A DNA stretch of 64,000 nucleotides from UBA6772 sp965183875 (GTDB lineage Bacteria > Bacteroidota > Bacteroidia > Flavobacteriales > UBA7430), in assembly GCA_965183875.1 (NCBI GenBank), contig CBCYMK010000002.1, positions 62,001-126,000 on the forward strand, read 5' to 3'. This document shows positions 43,851 through 52,500 of this stretch, piece by piece. How positions within the stretch are numbered: the stretch's first letter is position 1; each line of letters opens with the position of its first letter. Under the pieces are notes generated by a model that worked only from the letters and a program-made list of their open reading frames with translations, did not search any database and had not been told where the DNA came from. The translations under genes were made by a program, and so were the position numbers.

Positions 43851-44513
43851 TTAATCAGCTAAAATTAATTGAATTGTATTTTTATTTAAAAGAGCATAAC
43901 TTAAAAGAGAGTTAACTCCTTCAAGGTTCATCTTTTTACAAATATTAAATCGATGGTTCTGAATCGTTTTATGACTTACATTCAAAGAGTCAGCAATTTG
44001 GGTAGAACTTTTATTAGCACTCACTTCTTTAAGCACTATTTTTTCTGTATCTGTTAATGCATTAATTAAAGATAAATCACTAGCCTGATTAGTAGATTGC
44101 CTATTTGAAATGAATGAGTTTATCTGTGGAGAAACGAATACATCGCCCTTAGAAATGGCATCAATACAATTTACAATATCTATAGCTGCATTATCTTTTA
44201 CCACATAACCAACAGCGCCAGAGTCGAAAGCTAGGTTAAAGATTGATTCATCTTTATGCATGGTAAGCATAACTATTTTTGTCGAAGACTTCGAAATAGC
44301 TACCTTTTTCAAGACTTCTATCCCGTTTAATCCTGGCATATCAATATCGAGAATGGCAATATCAGGTTTAGACTGATTAATTAAATTCAATGCATCTCTA
44401 CCATTGGAAGCTACACCAGATACTTCACAAGACTCAATAGAGCTAATAATAGATTTTAATCCGAATAAAAATACAGGATGATCATCGGCAATAAGTATTT
44501 GTGTTTTTAACAT
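43851..44513 (-). CDS. NarL/LuxR-family response regulator
   Basis: A 220-residue two-component regulator. Receiver domain: acidic pair in IADDHPV, phospho-acceptor Asp in ILDIDMPGLNG, Thr in VMLTMHKD and Lys in GYVVKDNA. The C-terminal LuxR helix-turn-helix is LTDTEKIVLKEVSANKSSTQIADSLNVSHKTIQNHRFNICKKM. It precedes the PAS kinase gene by about 70 bases on the same strand. NarL-type regulators usually pair with HisKA_3 kinases, while this neighbour is HisKA, so the pairing is likely but not certain. A promoter and a perfect palindrome lie in its leader. Confidence 0.9.
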   Translation of the reverse strand: MLKTQILIADDHPVFLFGLKSIISSIESCEVSGVASNGRDALNLINQSKPDIAILDIDMPGLNGIEVLKKVAISKSSTKIVMLTMHKDESIFNLAFDSGAVGYVVKDNAAIDIVNCIDAISKGDVFVSPQINSFISNRQSTNQASDLSLINALTDTEKIVLKEVSANKSSTQIADSLNVSHKTIQNHRFNICKKMNLEGVNSLLSYALLNKNTIQLILAD

Positions 44514-44535
44514 ATCTATAAAATGATTTAGGAAG

Positions 44536-44554
44536 AGCTGTATACTATACAGCT
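44536..44554. promoter_or_regulatory. Perfect palindrome in the leader of the response regulator gene
   Basis: AGCTGTATA, one central C, TATACAGCT: nine exact pairs, 23 bases before the response regulator ATG and downstream of its -7 element. Could be an operator for this or another regulator, or an RNA hairpin near the ribosome-binding region. Confidence 0.5.
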
Positions 44555-44575
44555 TATCTTTTGTTTTATTACAAC

Positions 44576-44583
44576 CAAATATA
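44576..44583 (-). promoter_or_regulatory. Bacteroidetes -7 promoter element (TATATTTG, minus strand)
   Basis: Perfect match 62 bases before the response regulator start; the leader would contain the palindrome at 44536-44554. Confidence 0.55.
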
Positions 44584-44768
44584 CATAAACATGAGCTAAA
44601 ACTGCAATAGGTAGTCTCACCTAAATAAACAGAAATAGAAGTTATAATGAAGGAGTAATAAATAAAAATACCGGAATACTATTTAGGGTAATAATAAGGC
44701 TTTCAATTACATAGAAAATATACGCATAAAAAAGGCTTGTAAAGGTTTAAATAAGTAGAATAAATTAA

Positions 44769-44776
44769 TATATTCG
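44769..44776 (+). promoter_or_regulatory. Probable promoter of the tRNA-tuf operon (TATATTCG)
   Basis: TAnnTTTG-like element with one change (C for T), 20 bases before tRNA-Thr. The 200 bases upstream hold no gene and are AT-rich, as expected for a strong stable-RNA promoter. Exact element uncertain. Confidence 0.4.
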
Positions 44777-44795
44777 CAGCCTCAAACAACAAAAA

Positions 44796-44869
44796 GCCGA
44801 TGTAGCTCAGCTGGCTAGAGCAGCTGATTTGTAATCAGCAGGTCGTGGGTTCGAGTCCCTCTATCGGCT
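44796..44869 (+). tRNA. tRNA-Thr(TGT)
   Basis: 74-nt cloverleaf: acceptor GCCGATG with TATCGGC (one G-T pair), D arm GCTC...GAGC, anticodon stem GCTGA/TCAGC with loop TTTGTAA (anticodon TGT), T arm GTGGGTTCGAGTCCC, discriminator T. The CCA end is not encoded. First of three tRNAs ahead of tuf. Confidence 0.95.
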
Positions 44870-44913
44870 CAGAAGTTCTTTAAAATCTGAATTCAAAGAG
44901 TAAAAGAGTATCC

Positions 44914-44995
44914 GGTGGGATACTCAAGCGGTCAACGAGGGCAGACTGTAAATCTGCTGGCTTAGCCTTCGAAGGTTCGAATCCTTCTCCCACCA
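44914..44995 (+). tRNA. tRNA-Tyr(GTA)
   Basis: 82-nt class II tRNA with a long variable arm. Acceptor GGTGGGA with TCCCACC, anticodon loop CTGTAAA (GTA), T arm GAAGGTTCGAATCCTTC, discriminator A. Lies between tRNA-Thr and tRNA-Gly in the same unit. Confidence 0.95.
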
Positions 44996-45003
44996 CAGTA
45001 TAA

Positions 45004-45076
45004 GCGAGAGTAGCTCAATTGGTAGAGCGTCAGCCTTCCAAGCTGAGGGTTGCGAGTTCGAGTCTCGTCTCTCGCT
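45004..45076 (+). tRNA. tRNA-Gly(TCC)
   Basis: 73-nt cloverleaf: acceptor GCGAGAG with CTCTCGC, D arm GCTC..GAGC, anticodon loop CTTCCAA (TCC), T arm with TTCGAGTC, discriminator T. Eight bases after tRNA-Tyr. Confidence 0.95.
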
Positions 45077-45080
45077 CTAG

Positions 45081-45105
45081 GTTACAACACGAGGTTGTAA
45101 CTTTT
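45081..45105 (+). other. Hairpin between tRNA-Gly and tuf
   Basis: GTTACAAC (45081-45088), loop ACGAG, GTTGTAAC (45094-45101), then TTTTA. An eight-pair stem with a short T run: a partial terminator or a processing site that may lower read-through from the tRNAs to tuf. Confidence 0.5.
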
Positions 45106-45139
45106 ATTTATTAGTTTTTAATTTTTAAGCTATCTTATC

Positions 45140-46327
45140 ATGGCAAAAGAAACTTTTCAAAGAGGTAAGCCGCACTTAAACATTGGTACTATTGGTCACG
45201 TTGATCATGGTAAGACAACTCTTACAGCTGCCATTACTTGTGTATTGGCAACCGATGGACTTGCTGCAAAACAAGACTTCGAATCAATTGACAACGCTCC
45301 AGAAGAAAAAGAGCGTGGTATTACAATTAACACGTCTCACGTAGAGTACGAAACAGAAAACCGTCATTACGCACACGTTGACTGTCCAGGTCACGCCGAT
45401 TACGTAAAGAACATGGTTACTGGTGCTGCTCAAATGGACGGTGCAATTTTAGTTGTTGCTGCAACTGATGGTCCTATGCCTCAGACTCGTGAGCACATCT
45501 TACTTGCTCGTCAGGTTGGTGTACCTCGTTTAGTTGTATTCATGAACAAAGTGGATATGGTTGACGATGAAGAATTATTAGAATTAGTAGACATGGAGAT
45601 CCGTGACTTACTTTCTTTCTATGACTTCGACGGTGATAACACTCCAGTTGTTCCTGGTTCTGCACTTGGTGCATTAAACGGTGAAGACTCGTGGGTTGCT
45701 ACAGTAAAAGAATTAATGGAGAAAGTTGACACATGGATTGAAATGCCAGTTCGTGATGTTGAGAAAGACTTCTTAATGCCTGTAGAGGATGTATTCTCTA
45801 TTACAGGACGTGGTACTGTTGCTACAGGTCGTATCGAAACAGGTGTTGCCAATACTGGTGATACAGTTGATATCCTTGGTATGGGTGCTGCAGAAGGTAT
45901 GCAGTCTACTGTAACAGGTGTTGAAATGTTCCGTAAGATTTTGGATAGAGGTGAAGCTGGTGATAACGTAGGTCTTTTACTACGTGGTATCGATAAATCT
46001 CAAATCAAAAGAGGTATGGTAATCTGTAAGCCAGGTTCTGTAACTCCACACGATAAATTCAAAGCTGAGGTTTATGTATTGAAGAAAGAAGAAGGTGGTC
46101 GTCACACTCCTTTCCATAACAAATACCGTCCTCAATTCTATATCCGTACCACGGATGTAACTGGTGAAATTATTTTACCAGAAGGAACTGAAATGGTAAT
46201 GCCTGGTGATAACTTAACAATTACTGTTAACTTAATCAACACAGTAGCATTAAGTAAAGGTTTACGTTTCGCTATCCGTGAGGGTGGTAGAACTGTAGGT
46301 GCTGGTCAAGTTACTGACATCCTTTAG
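45140..46327 (+). CDS. tuf: Elongation factor Tu
   Basis: A 395-residue GTPase that brings aminoacyl-tRNA to the ribosome. G1 GHVDHGKTTLTAAI, G2 RGITINTSHVEYET, G3 DCPGHADYVKNM, G4 NKVDMVDD and G5 GSALGAL are intact, as are domain II (GRGTVATGRIETG) and domain III (HTPFHNKYRPQFYIRTTDVTG to the C-terminal VGAGQVTDIL). Codon use is very biased. It sits after three tRNAs and before tRNA-Trp-secE, the usual order in Bacteroidetes and many other phyla. Confidence 0.98.
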   Translation: MAKETFQRGKPHLNIGTIGHVDHGKTTLTAAITCVLATDGLAAKQDFESIDNAPEEKERGITINTSHVEYETENRHYAHVDCPGHADYVKNMVTGAAQMDGAILVVAATDGPMPQTREHILLARQVGVPRLVVFMNKVDMVDDEELLELVDMEIRDLLSFYDFDGDNTPVVPGSALGALNGEDSWVATVKELMEKVDTWIEMPVRDVEKDFLMPVEDVFSITGRGTVATGRIETGVANTGDTVDILGMGAAEGMQSTVTGVEMFRKILDRGEAGDNVGLLLRGIDKSQIKRGMVICKPGSVTPHDKFKAEVYVLKKEEGGRHTPFHNKYRPQFYIRTTDVTGEIILPEGTEMVMPGDNLTITVNLINTVALSKGLRFAIREGGRTVGAGQVTDIL

Positions 46328-46352
46328 TAAAAGGACTACTTAGATAATTAAT

Positions 46353-46390
46353 AAAAGAGTGAATTCCTTTTTTTAGGAGTTCACTCTTTT
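46353..46390 (+). terminator. Hairpin terminator after tuf
   Basis: Stem AAAAGAGTGAATTCCT (46353-46368), loop TTTTTT, AGGAGTTCACTCTTTT (46375-46390); 16 pairs with one G-T. It ends the tuf message just before tRNA-Trp, although read-through to secE is possible. Confidence 0.8.
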
Positions 46391-46394
46391 ACAC

Positions 46395-46465
46395 ACGGGT
46401 ATGGTGCAATGGTAGCATGCCGGTCTCCAAAACCGTTGATGGGAGTTCGAATCTCTCTACCCGTG
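46395..46465 (+). tRNA. tRNA-Trp(CCA)
   Basis: 71-nt cloverleaf: acceptor ACGGGTA with TACCCGT, anticodon loop CTCCAAA (CCA), T arm GGGAGTTCGAATCTCTC with one G-T, discriminator G as usual for Trp. It precedes secE by 17 bases. Confidence 0.93.
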
Positions 46466-46482
46466 CCGAAAAAACTTAAAAA

Positions 46483-46665
46483 ATGAAGAAGTATATTCAA
46501 GAGTCGATTGACGAACTTACTAAGAAAGTTTCATGGCCTACATGGGCTGAACTTCAGTCAAGCACAATTTTAGTTGCTATTTCTTCTGTGATCATTGCTT
46601 TAATTATTAGTCTTATGGACATGGGCTTCGACACAATACTTAGTGAGTTTTACAGTATTTTCTAA
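46483..46665 (+). CDS. secE: Preprotein translocase subunit SecE
   Basis: A 60-residue single-helix SecE. The amphipathic N-terminal part has the family's TKKVSWPTWAELQSST motif, and the membrane helix is ILVAISSVIIALIISLMDMGFD. It clamps SecY in the translocon. The position between tRNA-Trp and nusG is standard. Short length is normal for this phylum. Confidence 0.95.
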   Translation: MKKYIQESIDELTKKVSWPTWAELQSSTILVAISSVIIALIISLMDMGFDTILSEFYSIF

Positions 46666-46685
46666 AACAGTAGAGAGATAATTTG

Positions 46686-47237
46686 ATGGCTGAGTTGAAG
46701 AAAAGATGGTATGTAGTGAGAGCTGTTTCTGGACAAGAAGCAAAAGTTAAGCTATATATTGAAAAGGAAATTGAACATTTAGGGATGCAAGATTATGTAG
46801 ACCAAATACTCGTTCCTACTGAAAAAGTTTTCCTTATTAGAAATGGGAAAAAAGTAAGTAAGGAAAGAAACTTTTTCCCTGGTTATGTAATGATCGAAGC
46901 CGCCTTAGTTGGTGAGGTAGTTCACGTAATAAAATCGATTACTGGCGTAATTGGTTTCCTAGGAGCTACGAAAGGTGGAGATCCTGTACCGCTTAGAATT
47001 TCTGAAGTAAACAGAATCTTAGGTAAGGTAGATGAACTCGCTGAAACTGACGAACTAATGAATATACCGTTCGTAGTTGGTGAAACAGTAAAAGTTACCG
47101 ATGGTCCATTTAATGGATTTAACGGTGTAGTAGAAGAGATTAACGAAGAGAAGCGTAAGCTTTTAGTTATGGTGAAGATTTTCGGAAGAAAAACCCCACT
47201 GGAACTAAGCTTTATGCAAGTTGAGAAAGAATCATAA
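46686..47237 (+). CDS. nusG: Transcription termination/antitermination factor NusG
   Basis: A 183-residue NusG that binds RNA polymerase and links it to Rho and ribosomes. NGN domain: KKRWYVVRAVSGQEAKVKLYIEKEI, then NFFPGYVMIEAAL and the conserved V..TPGVIGFLG-type segment (ITGVIGFLGATKGGDP). The C-terminal KOW domain reads GETVKVTDGPFNGFNGVVEEINEEKRKLLVMVKIFGRKTPLELSFMQVEK. ATG at 46686 is chosen over the TTG immediately before it. Confidence 0.96.
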   Translation: MAELKKRWYVVRAVSGQEAKVKLYIEKEIEHLGMQDYVDQILVPTEKVFLIRNGKKVSKERNFFPGYVMIEAALVGEVVHVIKSITGVIGFLGATKGGDPVPLRISEVNRILGKVDELAETDELMNIPFVVGETVKVTDGPFNGFNGVVEEINEEKRKLLVMVKIFGRKTPLELSFMQVEKES

Positions 47238-47253
47238 AAATCTTAAGTGTTTG

Positions 47254-47291
47254 TTTTGGGTGACCCGTATATAAAGCTTCCTAACCCAAAT
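47254..47291 (+). promoter_or_regulatory. Inverted repeat in the rplK leader, possible L1/L11 control site
   Basis: TTTGGGT (47255-47261) can pair with ACCCAAA (47284-47290) between nusG and rplK. In other bacteria L1 represses the rplKA message by binding a leader structure; whether this hairpin does so is inference. Confidence 0.3.
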
Positions 47292-47326
47292 TGAAAACAT
47301 TTATTAACTAAGTAAAAACAAGAATA

Positions 47327-47767
47327 ATGGCAAAAGAGATAGTTGGGCTCATTAAATTGCAAGTTAGAGGTGGTGCTGCTAACCCTTCTCCACCGGTAGG
47401 TCCTGCCTTAGGTGCGAAAGGTGTTAACATCATGGAGTTCTGTAAGCAGTTTAACGCTCGTACACAGGACAAAGCTGGAAAAGTTTTACCTGTTGCAATT
47501 ACTGTTTACGCTGACAAGTCATTTGACTTTGTAATTAAGACGCCTCCGGCGGCTGTTCAATTAATGGAAGCAGCAAAAGTTAAAAAAGGTTCATCTGAAT
47601 CAAACCGTAAGAAAGTTGCCAAGGTTACTTGGGATCAAGTTCGTGCGATTGCTGAAGATAAAATGCCTGATTTAAACTGCTTCAAAGTTGAATCTGCAAT
47701 GAAAATGGTTGCTGGAACAGCAAGAAGTATGGGTATCACTGTAACAGGAGAATTTCCTTCTGCTTAA
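47327..47767 (+). CDS. rplK: 50S ribosomal protein L11
   Basis: A 146-residue L11 that forms the GTPase-associated centre with 23S rRNA. Recognised by KLQVRGGAANPSPPVGPALGAKGVNIMEFCKQFNART and the RNA-binding C-terminal half ending MVAGTARSMGITVTG. Normal length. Followed by rplA after 12 bases. Confidence 0.98.
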   Translation: MAKEIVGLIKLQVRGGAANPSPPVGPALGAKGVNIMEFCKQFNARTQDKAGKVLPVAITVYADKSFDFVIKTPPAAVQLMEAAKVKKGSSESNRKKVAKVTWDQVRAIAEDKMPDLNCFKVESAMKMVAGTARSMGITVTGEFPSA

Positions 47768-47779
47768 TCTTACTAAGAC

Positions 47780-48469
47780 ATGGCAAAGCTCACTAAAAAA
47801 CAAAAAGAAGTTGCTGCAAAATTTGACGTAGCAAAATCATACAAACTTTCTGAAGCGAGTTCAATCGTGAAAGAAACTACATCTGCAAAATTTGATGCAA
47901 GTGTAGATTTAGCTATCCGTTTAGGAGTTGATCCTCGTAAAGCGAACCAAATGGTTCGTGGTGTGGTAACACTTCCTCATGGAACGGGTAAAGACGTAAA
48001 AGTTCTCGTTCTTTGTACTCCGGACAAAGCAGAAGAAGCGAAGGCTGCAGGTGCAGACCACGTAGGACTAGACGATTATGTTGCGAAAATCAAAGAAGGT
48101 TGGACCGATGTAGACGTTATAATTACTATGCCTAGTTGCATGGGTAAATTAGGTCCTTTAGGTCGTATACTTGGACCTCGTGGTTTAATGCCAAACCCTA
48201 AAACAGGTACTGTTACTATGGATGTAGCAAAAGCTGTTAAAGAGGTGAAAGCTGGTAAAATTGACTTTAAAGTTGACAAGTACGGAATTGTTCATGCTGG
48301 TGTAGCTAAAGCATCTTTTGATGCTGCTAAAATTGCTGACAACGCAAACGAACTAATTCAAACAATTGTTAAATTGAAGCCAACATCTTCTAAAGGTGCT
48401 TACATTAAGAGTATTACAATGTCAAGTACAATGGGTGCAGGTGTAAAAGTTGATTTAAAGTCTATTTAA
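47780..48469 (+). CDS. rplA: 50S ribosomal protein L1
   Basis: A 229-residue L1 of the ribosomal stalk base and probable translational repressor of its own operon. Motifs: KFDASVDLAIRLGVDPRKANQMVRGVVTLPHGTGK, MGKLGPLGRILGPRGLMPNPKTGTV and IKSITMSSTMGAGVKVD. Normal length and position after rplK. Confidence 0.98.
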   Translation: MAKLTKKQKEVAAKFDVAKSYKLSEASSIVKETTSAKFDASVDLAIRLGVDPRKANQMVRGVVTLPHGTGKDVKVLVLCTPDKAEEAKAAGADHVGLDDYVAKIKEGWTDVDVIITMPSCMGKLGPLGRILGPRGLMPNPKTGTVTMDVAKAVKEVKAGKIDFKVDKYGIVHAGVAKASFDAAKIADNANELIQTIVKLKPTSSKGAYIKSITMSSTMGAGVKVDLKSI

Positions 48470-48498
48470 GACTTAGCTAATCTAAATACCTTAGGGTT

Positions 48499-49026
48499 AT
48501 GACAAGAGAAGAGAAAAAACAAGCCATCGATAATCTTACCGGTGTATTAGCTGCAAGTAAAAATGTTTACTTAGCTGATATCTCAGGTATGGATGCTGAC
48601 CAAACTAGCAAGTTACGTAGACTTTGTTTTAGTAAAGGTGTTGTACTACAAGTAGTAAAAAACACTTTATTAAAGAAAGCTATGGAGTCTTGTGACAAAG
48701 ACTACGACGAGTTGTACGATGTTCTTAAAGGGAACACTTCTATGATGCTTTCAGAAACAGCTAACGCTCCTGCAAAAGCAATCACAGAATTCCTTCAAAA
48801 GAACAAAGGTGCAGAAAAGCCTTTATTTAAAGGTGCATACGTTGAAGAGTCTGTTTACTCCGCAGATCAATTAGCAATTCTTGAGCAATTAAAGTCGAAA
48901 GAAGAGTTGATCGGAGACATTATCACGTTACTACAGTCACCAGCGAAAAACGTAATTTCTGGCCTACAATCAGGTGGAAATACGCTTACTGGTCTATTAA
49001 AGACTTTAGAAGAACGTGCACAATAA
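48499..49026 (+). CDS. rplJ: 50S ribosomal protein L10
   Basis: A 175-residue L10, the stalk protein that binds L7/L12 dimers. N-terminal REEKKQAIDNLTGVLAASKNVYLADISGM, RRLCFSKGVVLQVVKNTLLKKA and the C-terminal helix that carries L7/L12. It is followed by rplL, with the usual order rplJ-rplL-rpoB. Confidence 0.97.
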   Translation: MTREEKKQAIDNLTGVLAASKNVYLADISGMDADQTSKLRRLCFSKGVVLQVVKNTLLKKAMESCDKDYDELYDVLKGNTSMMLSETANAPAKAITEFLQKNKGAEKPLFKGAYVEESVYSADQLAILEQLKSKEELIGDIITLLQSPAKNVISGLQSGGNTLTGLLKTLEERAQ

Positions 49027-49084
49027 AAGTACGCACTCGATTACCAAATAAACGAATTACCAAACCTAACAAAACACACATATC

Positions 49085-49456
49085 ATGGCAGATTTGAAAG
49101 ATTTCGCTGAGCAATTAGTTAACCTAACTGTAAAAGAAGTTAACGAATTAGCAACTATTTTAAAAGACGAATACGGTATCGAACCAGCTGCTGCTGCAGT
49201 AGCGGTTGCAGGTCCTGCGGCTGGCGGAGACGCTGCTGAGGAGCAAACTGAATTCGACGTTATCCTTAAGGCGGCAGGTAGCTCTAAGCTAGCTGTAGTA
49301 AAACTAGTTAAAGAATTAACCGGTTCAGGTCTTAAAGAAGCAAAAGGAATGGTTGACAGCGCACCAGCTGCAATTAAAGAAGGTATTGCAAAAGACGAAG
49401 CGGAAGCTCTTAAAGCTCAATTAGAAGCTGCAGGTGCTGAAGTAGAGTTAAAGTAA
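49085..49456 (+). CDS. rplL: 50S ribosomal protein L7/L12
   Basis: A 123-residue stalk protein. N-terminal dimer helix (LKDFAEQLVNLTVKEVNELATILKDEY), Ala/Gly hinge (AAAAVAVAGPAAGGDAAEE), and the C-terminal factor-binding domain (EFDVILKAAGSSKLAVVKLVKELTGSGLKEAKGMVD). Complete and typical. Confidence 0.98.
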   Translation: MADLKDFAEQLVNLTVKEVNELATILKDEYGIEPAAAAVAVAGPAAGGDAAEEQTEFDVILKAAGSSKLAVVKLVKELTGSGLKEAKGMVDSAPAAIKEGIAKDEAEALKAQLEAAGAEVELK

Positions 49457-49479
49457 TATTCCTTACTTTTAATACTCAA

Positions 49480-49520
49480 GGTTTAGACTCCGAACTACGG
49501 TTCGGAGACTAAACCCTTTT
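49480..49520 (+). promoter_or_regulatory. rplL-rpoB intergenic hairpin (attenuator or processing site)
   Basis: GGTTTAG-A-CTCCGAAC (49480-49495) pairs with GTTCGGAG-A-CTAAACC (49500-49515), one A-A mismatch, four-base loop, followed by CTTTT. A partial terminator between ribosomal protein and polymerase genes is known in E. coli; here it would lower rpoBC output relative to L7/L12. Confidence 0.65.
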
Positions 49521-49565
49521 GTGCTTTAGAATAGTCCACTTATTTTTCATTTAAATTTTTGTCCA

Positions 49566-52500
49566 TTGGCTCAGACAAAATCAAACGAAAGAATCAGTTT
49601 TGCTTCCATCAAATCCCAATTAGAATACCCAGATTTTCTGGATATTCAATTGAAATCATTTGAGGACTTTTTCCAACTGGAAACAAAATCTGAAGACCGC
49701 GAAAACGAAGGTCTGTTTAAAGTATTTAGTGAAAACTTCCCGATATCGGATACGAGAAATAATTTCGTACTCGAGTTCTTGGATTACTTTGTTGATCCAC
49801 CTCGTTACGTACTCGACGAATGTATCGAAAGAGGTTTAACTTTTAGTGTCCCACTTAAAGCGCGTTTAAAGCTTTACTGTACGGATCCTGAACACGAAGA
49901 CTTTGAAACGATTGTTCAAGATGTATATCTTGGAACTATCCCTTATATGACTCCACGTGGTACATTTGTTATCAACGGGGCAGAACGTGTTTGTGTTTCT
50001 CAACTACACCGTTCTCCAGGGGTTTTCTTTGGACAAAGTTACCATGCAAATGGTACAAAATTATATTCTGCCAGAGTAATTCCTTTTAAAGGTTCTTGGA
50101 TAGAATTCGCAACCGATATCAATTCTGTGATGTATGCGTACATCGATCGTAAAAAGAAGTTACCTGTAACAACTCTTTTACGCGCAATTGGATACGAAAG
50201 CGATAAAGACATTTTAGAAATCTTTGATCTTGCTGACGAAATTAAAGTTAGTAAAGCAGGATTAAAAAGAGTTTTAGGACGTAAGCTTGTAGCTCGTGTT
50301 CTAAAAACTTGGTTCGAAGATTTCGTGGACGAAGATACAGGTGAAGTTGTATCTATCGAGCGTAACGAAGTTCTCCTTGATCGCGACATTATTCTTGAAA
50401 AAGAACATGTTGACATCATTATGGAAGCTGGTGTTAAAACAATTTTGCTTCACAAAGAAAATGCTGAAGCTTCTGAGTACGCTATTATCCACAATACACT
50501 ACAAAAAGATCCAACAAATTCTGAGAAAGAAGCTGTTGAGCATATCTACAGACAACTTCGTAATGCGGAGCCGCCTGATGAAGAGACCGCTCGTGGTATA
50601 ATTGATAAATTATTCTTCTCGGAAACTAGATATAGTTTAGGTGAAGTAGGTCGTTACCGTATCAACAAGAAATTAAATCTTGATCTTGGTCTAGACGAAG
50701 CTACTCTTACTAAAGTAGATATCATTTTAATCATTAAGTATTTGATTGAATTGGTAAACTCTAAAGCTGAAGTGGATGATATTGATCACTTAAGTAATCG
50801 TAGAGTACGTACATGTAGGTGAGCAGTTAAACAATCAATTTGGTGTAGGTTTAGCTCGTATGGCTAGAACAATTCGCGAACGTATGAATGTACGTGATAA
50901 CGAAGTGTTTACTCCAATTGACTTGATTAATGCGAAGACCTTATCTTCTGTAATTAATTCATTCTTCGGAACAAATCAACTTTCTCAGTTCATGGATCAA
51001 ACCAATCCATTGGCTGAAATCACTCATAAGCGCCGTCTTTCGGCTCTTGGACCAGGTGGTTTATCTAGAGAAAGAGCAGGTTTCGAAGTACGTGATGTTC
51101 ACTATACTCACTACGGACGTTTATGTCCTATTGAAACTCCGGAAGGGCCGAACATTGGACTTATTTCTTCACTTTGTGTATTCGCAAAAGTGAATAAAAT
51201 GGGATTCATTGAAACTCCTTACCGTAAAGTAGTTGATGGTAAAGTAGACTTAAATACTACCCCTAAATACTTAAGTGCTGAAGATGAAGAAGACCAAGTT
51301 ATTGCGCAAGCTAACGCCCCAATAACTGAAACTGGTGACTTCCAAAACGATATTGTTAAAGCACGTGATACCGGTGACTTCCCTGTAATTGAGCCAACCA
51401 AATTGGATTATATGGATGTAGCACCTAACCAAATTTCATCAATCTCGGCTTCTCTTATTCCATTCTTGGAACACGATGATGCCAACAGGGCATTGATGGG
51501 ATCTAACATGATGCGTCAAGCTGTACCTTTATTAAAACCAGAGTCTCCAATTGTTGGAACTGGTCTTGAAGGACGTGTAGCATCAGATTCTAGAGTTTTA
51601 GTAAACGCTAGAGGTGCTGGTTTAGTTGAGTCTGTTGATGCGAAAGAAATTACCATCAAATACGATAGAACTGACACGGAAAGATTAATAAGTTTTGATG
51701 AGGATTCTGTTACTTATAAACTAACAAAATTCCAAAAAACCAACCAAGGTACAAGTATCAATATCCGTCCGATTGTAAAAGTTGGTGATAGAGTTACTAA
51801 AGGACAAGTTCTTTCTGAAGGTTATGCTACCCAAGATGGTGAGCTAGCTTTAGGGAAAAACATGAAGGTTGCCTTTATGCCTTGGAATGGTTATAACTTT
51901 GAGGATGCTATTGTAATTTCTGAACGTGTTGTAAGAGAAGATGTATTTACTTCTATTCACATTGATGAATATACTTTAGATGTTCGTGAAACTAAGTTAG
52001 GTTCTGAAGAATTAACTCCAGATATCCCTAACGTTTCTGAGGAAGCAACTAAAGATTTAGATGAGAACGGTCTTATTCGTATCGGTGCTCATGTAAACCC
52101 AGGTGATATTCTTATTGGTAAAATTACGCCTAAAGGTGAGTCTGACCCTTCTCCAGAAGAGAAGTTGTTGAGAGCTATCTTTGGTGATAAAGCCGGAGAT
52201 GTGAAAGATGCTTCTTTAAAAGCTTCTCCTTCTCTTCACGGTGTGGTTCTTACTAAAAAATTATTTGCAAGATCTATTAAAGATAAGAAGTCTCGTTTAG
52301 CGGATAAAGAAATTATTCTTGACCTTGAAGCAGACTTCTCTGAAGACGCAGCTAAACTTAAAGCTAGATTAATTGAAAAATTAATTACTATAGTTTCTGG
52401 TAAAACCTGTCAAGGTGTTGTAAATGAATTGGGTGAAGTAGTAATACCAAAAGGTAAGAAATTCTCTCAAAAGCAATTAAATGCTATCGAAGACTATTCT

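Noticed and set aside
44796..46465. Possible integration hotspot at the tRNA genes
   Set aside because: No integrase, no repeated tRNA 3' ends and the neighbours are housekeeping genes.
50814..50860. Programmed ribosomal frameshift in rpoB
   Set aside because: No slippery heptamer or downstream structure is present, and no programmed frameshift is known in rpoB; an inserted base explains it better.
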